From assembly GCA_003484785.1 (NCBI GenBank), contig DNAD01000362.1, forward strand, positions 747 to 12,947: a DNA stretch of 12,201 nucleotides, written 5' to 3'. Position 1 is the stretch's first letter. Each line of letters starts with the position of its first letter. Origin of the DNA: Lachnospiraceae bacterium (GTDB lineage: Bacteria > Bacillota > Clostridia > Lachnospirales > Lachnospiraceae). Below the pieces are notes generated by a model. It saw only the letters and a list, made by a program, of their open reading frames with translations. It was not told the origin of the DNA and ran no database searches. A program made the position numbers and the translations under genes. Shown in pieces: positions 5,495 to 12,201 of this stretch.

Positions 5495-6766
5495 ATGAAC
5501 AAGGACTTGATTGAGGCACTCGATATTCTTGAGAAGGAGAAGGACATAAGCAGGGAAACTCTTTTCGATGCTATAGAGACGTCTCTTGTTACCGCCTATA
5601 AGAACCATTACGGCGGACGATCTGATAATGTTACGGTTACGATCGACAGGGAAACCTGTGATTACCGGATCATTGCCACTAAAGAGGTGGTTGAATCGGC
5701 TGATGAGGTTGAGGACAGATCCTGTCAGATAGCCCTTGCAGACGCCAAGGCCATAGATCCGAAGGTTCAGGTCGGAGAAAGCGTAGCGGTTGAGATCCAT
5801 TCGAAGGATTTCGGAAGGATAGCCACCCAGAACGCTAAAAACGTGATCCTCCAGAAGATAAGGGAAGAGGAGAGAAATGCACTGTACAGCCAGTTCAATG
5901 AAAAGGCCAGGGACGTGGTGACCGGAATAGTACAGCGCTTTATGGGAAAGAATATCAGCATAGATCTCGGCAAGGCCGAGGCCATCCTTTCCGAGAACGA
6001 GCAGGTAAGGAGCGAGCATTTAAGGCCCACGGAGAGGATAAAGGTCTATATCTGCGACGTAAAGGATACTACCAAGGGTCCCAGGATCCTGGTAAGCCGT
6101 ACCCATCCCGAGCTTGTCAAGAAGCTCTTTGAGTCGGAGGTGACGGAGGTAAGGGACGGAACGGTTGAGATAAAGGCAATTGCCAGAGAGGCCGGAAGCC
6201 GTACCAAGATAGCGGTCTACAGCAATAATCCCGATGTGGATCCCGTGGGCGCCTGTGTGGGCCTTAACGGCAGCAGGGTAAACTCCATAGTAGACGAGCT
6301 GAGGGGTGAGAAGATAGATATAATCAACTGGGATGACAATCCCGGTATACTCATAGAAAACGCCCTTTCTCCGGCCAAGGTGGTATTTGTCATAGCCGAC
6401 GGGGATGAAAAGAGCGCAAAGGTCGTTGTTCCCGATTCGCAGCTTTCCCTTGCCATAGGCAAGGAGGGACAGAACGCGAGGCTTGCGGCCAAGCTTACAG
6501 GCTTTAAGATCGACATAAAATCAGAGACCCAGGCCAAGGATGCTCCCGGCTTCAGGCTCGAGGATTACTACGAGGATGAGGACGAGGATGAGGAGTACTA
6601 CGAAGAAGGGGAATATGAAGAAGGATACGAAGAGGAGTACGACGGAGAATATGAGGAAACTGCTTCCGAAAACGATCCGGATGATACTGAGGAGAGCGTA
6701 GACGGAGAATACGGACAGGAAGCTCCCGAAGCGGATACACAAGAGAAGGCTGACGATGAAAACTGA
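5495..6766 (+). CDS. nusA: Transcription termination/antitermination protein NusA, with acidic C-terminal tail
   Basis: A 423-residue RNA polymerase-associated factor that promotes pausing and intrinsic termination and binds RNA. The order of domains is the NTD that contacts polymerase (about 1-130), the S1 domain (about 137-202), KH1 with G256-L-N-G259, and KH2 with G322-K-E-G325 in AIGKEGQNARLAAKLTG. The family core ends near 350. Residues 356-423 form a strongly acidic, Glu/Asp/Tyr-rich tail with EEYYEEGEYEEG-like repetition, probably disordered. It adds about 65 residues to the bare B. subtilis-type protein. The ribosome binding site GGAGG (5484-5488) is six bases before the ATG. The last 11 bases overlap ylxQ, so the usual ylxR gene between them is missing. 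Its own leader terminator before rimP is a likely feedback target. Confidence 0.96.
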   Translation: MNKDLIEALDILEKEKDISRETLFDAIETSLVTAYKNHYGGRSDNVTVTIDRETCDYRIIATKEVVESADEVEDRSCQIALADAKAIDPKVQVGESVAVEIHSKDFGRIATQNAKNVILQKIREEERNALYSQFNEKARDVVTGIVQRFMGKNISIDLGKAEAILSENEQVRSEHLRPTERIKVYICDVKDTTKGPRILVSRTHPELVKKLFESEVTEVRDGTVEIKAIAREAGSRTKIAVYSNNPDVDPVGACVGLNGSRVNSIVDELRGEKIDIINWDDNPGILIENALSPAKVVFVIADGDEKSAKVVVPDSQLSLAIGKEGQNARLAAKLTGFKIDIKSETQAKDAPGFRLEDYYEDEDEDEEYYEEGEYEEGYEEEYDGEYEETASENDPDDTEESVDGEYGQEAPEADTQEKADDEN

Positions 6767-7070
6767 CAGGATCCTCTCTCTGCTTTCAATGGCGGCAGGA
6801 AGCGGCAACGTAAGAAGCGGAGAATTTCAGACTGAGGATGCGGTAAAAAAAGGAAAGGCAAAGCTCGTCATTGCGGCAGAGGATGCCTCGGACAATAAAA
6901 AGAAGCAGTTATCGAACACATGCGAGTATTATAAGGTTCCTTTCAGGATCTATTCCGATATGGAATCTCTGGGGCACGCGATAGGTAAGGAGTTCAGAGC
7001 CTGTCTCTGCATTACCGAGAGCGGCTTTTCAAAAAAAGCATTAAGCCTGCTTGATGCCCGGGAGGGTTAA
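6756..7070 (+). CDS. ylxQ: YlxQ-type L7Ae-fold RNA-binding protein
   Basis: A 104-residue protein of the L7Ae/L30e/S12e family. Members bind kink-turn RNA, and YlxQ itself has no settled cellular role. The family pattern is clear: N-terminal helix [19 protein letters not shown], then [19 protein letters not shown] (33-51), then CEYYKVPF (56-63), and a late G-rich turn with [15 protein letters not shown] (72-86). Length is typical (about 100). The ATG lies within the last codons of nusA (11-base overlap), with AGAAGG a few bases upstream as a possible ribosome binding site, so translation is probably coupled to nusA. In most Firmicutes ylxR lies between nusA and this gene; here there is no space for it. 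A 35-base gap separates it from infB. Confidence 0.9.
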   Translation: MKTDRILSLLSMAAGSGNVRSGEFQTEDAVKKGKAKLVIAAEDASDNKKKQLSNTCEYYKVPFRIYSDMESLGHAIGKEFRACLCITESGFSKKALSLLDAREG

Positions 7071-7105
7071 GGCAGATATATAGAGGGAATTTGGAGGTAT
7101 TGTTT

Positions 7106-9886
7106 ATGGCGAAAATGAGAGTACATGAATTCGCAAAGGAGATCGACAGGCAGAGCGCTGATGTTATAGCCTGTCTGGAGGAGTTTGGGATAGAGGGAAA
7201 GAAAGCATCCTCTTCTATTGACGAGGACATGCAGGAAAAGGTAAAAGCAAAGCTTGCCGGTCCCGCAGCCCTAAAAAAGGACGCGCCCGCTGAAGAAAAG
7301 AAGGAGAATGTTCAGGCTCCGGCTCAGGAAAAGAATGAAGCGGCGCCCGTTTCCGAGCATGCCCAGCCCCATAAGCAGCCCCATTCGCCCGAAAAGGCAA
7401 AAGAGGGTGTGAAAAAGACCCCCCAGGAGGCTCCTAAAAAGAAGAAATCCAATATTATCTTTGTCAGCAATCCCCACAATTCCCAGGCAAAGGGAAGAGA
7501 AGATAATTCCCAGCTCAGAGCGGGAAACCGCCAGAATGACAGAAGGCCCAGACAGCAGTCAACCTCCGGAAGACCCAATACCAGTAAGCTTATCAAGCCA
7601 AATGTTCCGCGCTCCCAGACCCAGCTTGTATATCAGGAGACCAGGATGCCCATAAAGGGCGACCAGCAGCAGAACAGACCCAGGCCAAAGCAGGAAGCTT
7701 CGGCGGAAAGGAAGGAGAAGCTTGGACGTTTTGAACAGCCTTCAAAAGAATTACATAAGGAAGATCAGAAGAGCGTACAACGCAATAATGTTCCTGTTAG
7801 GGATAGCAGCGGTAGTACTCGCGATAATAACAGAAGTAACCAGAATAGAAGCGGCGGCAGGAACGAAAAGCCGGACAGAAACGTAAGGTTCGGGACAAAG
7901 AACACAGAGCAGCCCGCCGATTTCTCAAGGGATAACAGGGGCGCAAAGGAGCAGACCGATACCTCCAGGAAAAACGAGAACGATAAGAGAAGACAGAATC
8001 AGGACAGGCATAAAAAAGACCAAAGCTTCATGAACGAGGACGGCTTCAAGGGAGGAAAGCAGGTCAAGGGCTCAAAGAGCAGGCTTGAAAGACCCCAGGA
8101 AAAGAAGCAGGACGTTAAGGAAGAGGAGAAGATCAAGGTCATCACCATTCCCGAGGTCATTACCATCAAGGAGCTTGCTGACAAGATGAAGGTTCAGCCT
8201 GCCGCCATCATCAAAAAGCTGTTCATGCAGGGTAAGGCAGTCACCGTGAACCAGGAAATATCCTATGAGCAGGCCGAAGAGATAGCGGTGGATTATGACA
8301 TCCTGTGCGAGAAGGAGGTAGTGGTAGACGTCATCGAGGAGCTTTTAAAGGATCAGGAGGAGGAAGAGAGCGCCATGGTAAAGCGCCCGCCCGTTATCTG
8401 CGTAATGGGTCACGTAGACCATGGAAAGACCTCGCTTCTTGACGCGATACGTTCCACCCATGTAATAGACAAGGAGGCAGGCGGAATAACCCAGCATATC
8501 GGCGCTTATGTGGTAAATACCCAGGGCAGGAAGATCACCTTCCTGGATACTCCCGGCCATGAGGCCTTTACCGCCATGAGAATGAGAGGAGCCAACTCCA
8601 CCGATATCGCTATCCTTGTAGTGGCGGCCGACGACGGCGTAATGCCCCAGACGGTAGAGGCCATAAATCACGCGAAGGCCGCGGGGATCGAGATAATCGT
8701 CGCCGTCAACAAGATCGACAAGCCCAGCGCCAATATTGACAGGGTAAAGCAGGAGCTTTCCGAATATGATCTTATTTCCGAAGACTGGGGCGGCTCGACG
8801 GTATTTGTGCCCGTTTCGGCAAAGACCGGGGAAGGGATCGACCAGCTGCTTGAGATGATACTTCTGACCGCGGATATCCTGGAGCTGAAGGCCAATCCGA
8901 AGCGCAGGGCAAGAGGACTGGTCATAGAGGCTGAGCTGGATAAGGGAAGAGGCCCGGTGGCGACGGTCCTTGTTCAGAAGGGTACCCTGAGGGTAGGTGA
9001 TTTTATTGCCTGCGGTCCCTGCCACGGCAAGGTCAGGGCAATGATAGATGATAAGGGAAGAAGAGTAAAGGAGGCCGGTCCCTCCACACCGGTGGAGATA
9101 CTGGGTCTTAATGATGTTCCCGGCGCCGGCGAGATCTTCGTATCGCCCGAAAATGATAAGGAAGCCAAGAACTTCGCCGAGACCTTTATAGCACAGAATA
9201 AGATGAAGCTGCTTGACGATACCAAGTCGAAGATGTCTCTGGATGATCTGTTCAATCAGATCCAGGAGGGCAGTCTCAAGGAGCTTAACCTTATCGTCAA
9301 GGCTGACGTTCAGGGCTCTGTTGAGGCCGTTAAGGAGAGCCTTATAAAGCTTTCCAACGACGAAGTAGTGGTCAAGGTCATCCACGGAGGCGTAGGAGCC
9401 ATAAATGAATCGGATGTTACCCTTGCCAGCGCTTCCAACGCCATAATCATCGGCTTTAACGTAAGGCCGGATGCTACGGCGAAGTCTATTGCGGAGACCG
9501 AGGGAGTTGATCTGAGGCTGTATTCGGTCATCTACAAGGCCATAGAGGATGTGGAGCTTGCCATGAGAGGCATGCTGGATCCCGTGTTCGAGGAGAAGGT
9601 GCTCGGTCATGCCGAGATAAGACAGATATTCAAGGCCTCCGGTATCGGAAACATAGCGGGCTCATATGTGCTTGACGGTGTGTTTGAGAGAAACTGCAAG
9701 GTTCGTATTTCCCGGGCCGGTGAACAGATATTCGAAGGAAATCTGGCCTCCCTCAAGCGCTTCAAGGATGATGTCAAGGAGGTTAAGGCAGGCTATGAGT
9801 GCGGCCTTGTTTTTGAAGACTTCGGCGATATAGCGGAGCTTGATATAGTAGAGGCATATAAGATGGTAGAGGTGCCCAGAAAATGA
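7106..9886 (+). CDS. infB: Translation initiation factor IF2
   Basis: A 926-residue GTPase that brings fMet-tRNA to the 30S subunit and promotes 50S joining. Domain order: first IF2_N module (about 3-54), a long polar linker (about 56-340) rich in Lys, Arg, Gln, Asn and Ser, a second IF2_N module (about 346-405), then the G domain with G1 GHVDHGKT (435-442), G2 [11 protein letters not shown]3 DTPGH (481-485), G4 NKID (535-538) and G5 SAK (571-573). Domain II starts near 602, domain III lies near 725-820, and the fMet-tRNA-binding domain ends the protein. All GTPase residues are present. It is longer than B. subtilis IF2 (716), mostly through the linker. The ATG at 7106 has GGAGG (7093-7097) eight bases upstream; the in-frame TTG at 7091 overlaps that site and is rejected. 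The stop overlaps the rbfA start (ATGA). Confidence 0.98.
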   Translation: MAKMRVHEFAKEIDRQSADVIACLEEFGIEGKKASSSIDEDMQEKVKAKLAGPAALKKDAPAEEKKENVQAPAQEKNEAAPVSEHAQPHKQPHSPEKAKEGVKKTPQEAPKKKKSNIIFVSNPHNSQAKGREDNSQLRAGNRQNDRRPRQQSTSGRPNTSKLIKPNVPRSQTQLVYQETRMPIKGDQQQNRPRPKQEASAERKEKLGRFEQPSKELHKEDQKSVQRNNVPVRDSSGSTRDNNRSNQNRSGGRNEKPDRNVRFGTKNTEQPADFSRDNRGAKEQTDTSRKNENDKRRQNQDRHKKDQSFMNEDGFKGGKQVKGSKSRLERPQEKKQDVKEEEKIKVITIPEVITIKELADKMKVQPAAIIKKLFMQGKAVTVNQEISYEQAEEIAVDYDILCEKEVVVDVIEELLKDQEEEESAMVKRPPVICVMGHVDHGKTSLLDAIRSTHVIDKEAGGITQHIGAYVVNTQGRKITFLDTPGHEAFTAMRMRGANSTDIAILVVAADDGVMPQTVEAINHAKAAGIEIIVAVNKIDKPSANIDRVKQELSEYDLISEDWGGSTVFVPVSAKTGEGIDQLLEMILLTADILELKANPKRRARGLVIEAELDKGRGPVATVLVQKGTLRVGDFIACGPCHGKVRAMIDDKGRRVKEAGPSTPVEILGLNDVPGAGEIFVSPENDKEAKNFAETFIAQNKMKLLDDTKSKMSLDDLFNQIQEGSLKELNLIVKADVQGSVEAVKESLIKLSNDEVVVKVIHGGVGAINESDVTLASASNAIIIGFNVRPDATAKSIAETEGVDLRLYSVIYKAIEDVELAMRGMLDPVFEEKVLGHAEIRQIFKASGIGNIAGSYVLDGVFERNCKVRISRAGEQIFEGNLASLKRFKDDVKEVKAGYECGLVFEDFGDIAELDIVEAYKMVEVPRK

Positions 9887-10239
9887 GAAAAAACAGCAGG
9901 AAAAATTCAAGGATAAATTCGGAGGTACAGAGAGAGCTTTCGAATATTATCAGGGCGGGGATAAAGGATCCGAGGATCGCCCCCATGACCTGTGTTACGG
10001 ACGTGGAGGTGGCTCCGGACTTAAAGACTGCCAAGGCCTGGATCTCCGTGCTTGGGGACGAGGATAAAAAGGAAGAGACAATGGAGGGGCTGAAGAGCGC
10101 CGAGGGCTTTATCAGGCATGAACTGGCAAGCTCCTTGAATCTCAGGAATACTCCCGAGATAAGGTTTATCCTGGATACATCCACCGAATACGGGATGAAG
10201 ATGTCAAGGCTTATTGATGAGGTTAATCATAATGCTTGA
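9883..10239 (+). CDS. rbfA: Ribosome-binding factor A (RbfA)
   Basis: A 118-residue KH-fold protein that binds the immature 30S subunit near the 16S rRNA 5' end and helps its late maturation and cold adaptation. The family order is visible: N-terminal basic helix with [13 protein letters not shown] (11-23), KDPRI (28-32), then the conserved [19 protein letters not shown] strand pair (38-56). The helix-kink-helix segment contains AEG (73-75) in LKSAEGFIR, the Ala-x-Gly feature of this KH variant. The end is [24 protein letters not shown]. Length is typical (115-130). The start overlaps the infB stop as ATGA, with GAGGTG (9870-9875) seven bases upstream, and the end overlaps nrnA by eight bases. 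It acts in the same pathway as RimP and IF2 in this operon. Confidence 0.95.
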   Translation: MRKNSRKNSRINSEVQRELSNIIRAGIKDPRIAPMTCVTDVEVAPDLKTAKAWISVLGDEDKKEETMEGLKSAEGFIRHELASSLNLRNTPEIRFILDTSTEYGMKMSRLIDEVNHNA

Positions 10240-11200
10240 TCTGATAAAAGAAACTGAGACCGCTGAGGAAATAGGCATTATAGGACATATCAGGCCTGAC
10301 GGGGACTGTGTCGGATCCTGTCTGTCACTGTACTGCTATCTAAGCAATGTATACAGGGATACTGAAAAAAAGATCACGGTCTTTCTGGAACAGCCGAGCG
10401 GGATTTATTCTTATCTTAAGGGCTATTCAGAGATCGACAGCATGTACGGATACAGGAAGCTGGATGTCTGTTTTTCCCTGGATGCCAGTACGCCTGACAG
10501 GCTGGGGGACGGTCTGGCGCTTTTTAAGAATGCGGACAGGACAATATGCGTGGATCACCATGTATCGAATCAGGGCTTTGCCGACTTAAACCTTATAGAG
10601 CCGGAGGCAAGCTCTACGGCAGAGCTCCTTTTTACGCTCTATAAGGAGGAGTACATTGACGCGGATGTAGCCCAGGGGGTATTTACGGGCATTGTACATG
10701 ACAGCGGTGTCTTTCAGTACAGCTGCATGGGCAGGCGTTCCTTTGAGATAGTGGGTAAGCTCTGCGATTATGATTTTGACAGAACAAGGATAATCGATGA
10801 GACCTTTTACGAAAAGAGCTATGCCCAGAACCAGATGTTAGGGAGAACGCTTCTTGAAAGTATTCTGTTCATGGACGGTAAATGCATCGCAGGCTCGGTA
10901 AGCCGGAAGGTAATGGATTTTTACCAGGTCGAGCCCAAGGATCTGGACGGTATAGTAAACCAGCTTCGTGTGACGAAGGGCGTGGAGGTGGCTATTTTCC
11001 TGTATGAGCTGCATTCACTGGAATATAAGGTCAGTATGAGGTCCAATGGTATCGTTGATGTGGCAAGGATAGCCGCGATCTTCGGCGGAGGAGGCCATGT
11101 GCGCGCCGCAGGCTGTACCATGAACGGAACCGTTTACGATGTGCTTAACAATATTTCAAAGCACATAGAGGAGCAGCTTAAGGAGCATGGGCAGATCTGA
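10232..11200 (+). CDS. nrnA: DHH/DHHA1 phosphoesterase, NrnA-type nanoRNase/pAp phosphatase
   Basis: A 322-residue bifunctional phosphoesterase: members degrade 2-5 base RNA fragments and dephosphorylate 3'-phosphoadenosine 5'-phosphate, and some also cleave cyclic-di-AMP breakdown products. Metal-binding motifs of the DHH fold are all present: GHIRPDGD (18-25), SLDAS with D84, VDHH (107-110), and H156-D157 in VHDSG. The C-terminal DHHA1 domain has the substrate-binding GGGGHVRAAG motif. Length agrees with B. subtilis NrnA (313). Three in-frame starts are possible (TTG 10214, ATG 10217, ATG 10232). The last is preferred because GATGAGG (10216-10222) lies nine bases upstream and the N-terminus then matches the family. 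It overlaps rbfA by eight bases and truB by 14. Its place between rbfA and truB is standard in Firmicutes. Confidence 0.92.
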   Translation: MLDLIKETETAEEIGIIGHIRPDGDCVGSCLSLYCYLSNVYRDTEKKITVFLEQPSGIYSYLKGYSEIDSMYGYRKLDVCFSLDASTPDRLGDGLALFKNADRTICVDHHVSNQGFADLNLIEPEASSTAELLFTLYKEEYIDADVAQGVFTGIVHDSGVFQYSCMGRRSFEIVGKLCDYDFDRTRIIDETFYEKSYAQNQMLGRTLLESILFMDGKCIAGSVSRKVMDFYQVEPKDLDGIVNQLRVTKGVEVAIFLYELHSLEYKVSMRSNGIVDVARIAAIFGGGGHVRAAGCTMNGTVYDVLNNISKHIEEQLKEHGQI

Positions 11201-12125
11201 GATAAACGGGATACTGAATATATATAAGGAAAAGGGCTTTACCTCCTTTGACGTGGTGGCAAAGCTCAGGGGGGTTCTTGGGCAGAAGAAGATCGGTCAT
11301 ACAGGAACTCTCGATCCGATGGCGGAGGGAGTGCTTGCGGTCTGCGCAGGCTCGGCGACAAAGCTCTGCGGCCTTCTTACCGATGCCGACAAGGAATACG
11401 AAACGGTGCTCCTTCTCGGCAAGACTACGGATACCCAGGATATATGGGGAAAAGTACTTAAGGAAACCGGGCAGGAAGAGGTAAAAAAGCTCGATACGTC
11501 GGAGGTAATAAAGGCAGTCCGCTCCTTTGAAGGAAACATCGAACAGATACCTCCCATGTATTCGGCCATAAAGCAAAACGGAAAGAAGCTTTATGAGCTT
11601 GCCAGGGAGGGAAAGACGGTAGAGAGGAAGAGCCGGAGGATAACAATATACGGTATTGATATCCTGTCTGTCGAGCTTCCTTTTGTAAGGCTCAAGGTAT
11701 CCTGCTCAAAGGGAACCTATATCAGAACCCTCTGCGAGGATATCGGAAACAGGCTGGGATGCGGCGGAACAATGAAAGAGCTTCTGAGGCTGAGATCCGG
11801 GAGCTTTATGCTTAAGGATTCTCTCAGGCTTTCAGAGATCAAAGAGCTTAAGGAGTCGGGAGCCCTTGACAGAGCACTGATTTCTGCGGACAGGCTGTTT
11901 GAGAATCTCAGGGCCATAGGCATAAGGGATGCGGCATGCCCCGAAGAGATATACCAGAAGCTTATCATGAACGGAAACAAGCTTGAGCTTTCCTTCCTGA
12001 GAAGGGATCTTTTCCCGAAGGAAGGGGAGCGCTTCAGGATATATGACAAAAGCGGCAGCTTTAAGGGGATATATTCATTTGATGCGGGGCAAAACCGTCT
12101 TGTGCCATATAAGATGTTTTTCTAA
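11187..12125 (+). CDS. truB: tRNA pseudouridine(55) synthase TruB
   Basis: A 312-residue enzyme that converts U55 in the T-loop of tRNAs to pseudouridine. The family start INGILNIYKEKGFTSFDVVAKLRG (6-29) is followed by the catalytic motif GHTGTLDPMAEGVL (37-50) with nucleophile Asp43. Other TruB landmarks are YEYET-like KEYETVLLLGKTTDTQD (68-84), QIPPMYSAIKQNGKKLYELAREG, and VSCSKGTYIRTLCEDIG. The C-terminal about 70 residues form the extra domain seen in Firmicute TruB; length matches B. subtilis (309). The ATG at 11187 lies inside the end of nrnA (14-base overlap). AAGGAG (11180-11185) sits too close, one base before it, and GAGGAG (11168-11173) is 13 bases away, so initiation may depend on coupling to nrnA. 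In related genomes ribF usually follows; it would be outside the window. Confidence 0.96.
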   Translation: MGRSEINGILNIYKEKGFTSFDVVAKLRGVLGQKKIGHTGTLDPMAEGVLAVCAGSATKLCGLLTDADKEYETVLLLGKTTDTQDIWGKVLKETGQEEVKKLDTSEVIKAVRSFEGNIEQIPPMYSAIKQNGKKLYELAREGKTVERKSRRITIYGIDILSVELPFVRLKVSCSKGTYIRTLCEDIGNRLGCGGTMKELLRLRSGSFMLKDSLRLSEIKELKESGALDRALISADRLFENLRAIGIRDAACPEEIYQKLIMNGNKLELSFLRRDLFPKEGERFRIYDKSGSFKGIYSFDAGQNRLVPYKMFF

Positions 12126-12137
12126 GGCTGGATCGGG

Positions 12138-12195
12138 CGTTACCGTTCACGGCCCTTTGGCTCGTGATGGTAACGGCCGGTTACTATTCACAGCC
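12138..12195. repeat. Compound palindromic repeat after truB (runs to window end)
   Basis: CGTTACC (12138-12144) pairs with GGTAACG (12169-12175). Inner CACG/CGTG and GCC/GGC pairs close on a CTTT loop, the same loop as the palindrome at 861-890. It is followed at 12180-12195 by GTTACTATTCACAGCC, which resembles the left arm GTTACCGTTCACGGCC (12139-12154) in the same orientation: 13 of 16 bases agree. Its own reverse-complement partner, if any, lies beyond the window. There is no T-run, so this is not a standard terminator. Best read as a REP-like dispersed element. Confidence 0.65.
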
Positions 12196-12201
12196 GAATC
12201 G

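Noticed and set aside
8345..9610. 421-codon open frame on the - strand opposite infB
   Set aside because: It lies wholly across the conserved IF2 GTPase region; its translation resembles no protein family and its length is explained by codon bias on the coding strand.
5600..12125. Unknown defence, phage or mobile system within the window
   Set aside because: Every coding region is assigned to a core translation, transcription or transport family; no integrase, transposase, toxin-antitoxin or CRISPR signs are visible.

Overview
The window looks like chromosomal DNA from a Gram-positive member of the Clostridia, most likely a Lachnospiraceae-type anaerobe. The reasons are the gene order rimP-nusA-ylxQ-infB-rbfA-nrnA-truB, strong AGGAGG-type ribosome binding sites, a lipobox-type binding protein in place of a periplasmic one, and a CotH-family protein. 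The genus is an inference from gene content and style. Every gene lies on the + strand, and no intergenic stretch exceeds 300 bases.

Layout. (1) 1-852 is the 3' part of a CotH-kinase-family gene that ends in one membrane helix and an Arg-rich tail. (2) 853-1038 is an intergenic region with a perfect 30-base palindrome flanked by 8-base direct repeats, then a probable promoter, repeated TGACCGG boxes and repeated TGTACA boxes. (3) 1039-4828 is a complete four-gene polyamine-type ABC importer, potABCD: ATPase, two permeases and a binding lipoprotein. It is closed by a hairpin plus T7 terminator. (4) 4829-4977 holds that terminator, a good sigma-70-type promoter, and a very short leader with an intrinsic terminator just before the rimP ribosome binding site. 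(5) 4978-12125 is the conserved translation/transcription operon: RimP (30S maturation), NusA (elongation/termination), YlxQ (L7Ae-fold RNA-binding protein), IF2, RbfA (30S maturation), NrnA (nanoRNase/pAp phosphatase) and TruB (tRNA psi55 synthase). Most of its later genes overlap. (6) 12126-12201 is a compound palindromic repeat related to the ones at 860-891 and 4831-4862.

How it works together. The pot genes supply uptake of spermidine, putrescine or a similar cation. The rimP-truB operon couples ribosome assembly, initiation and transcription control. The leader terminator before rimP is well placed for feedback by NusA, as described for Bacillus subtilis.

Most notable points: the attenuator-like leader of rimP-nusA with no room for an antiterminator; absence of ylxR (rnpM) from its usual slot, with nusA and ylxQ overlapping by 11 bases; an acidic Glu/Asp/Tyr-rich tail on NusA; and a dispersed family of GTTAC/GTTCAC palindromes in the intergenic gaps. 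I see no mobile element, CRISPR array, RNA gene or clearly new multi-gene system. This is mostly a core-genome region with interesting regulatory DNA.
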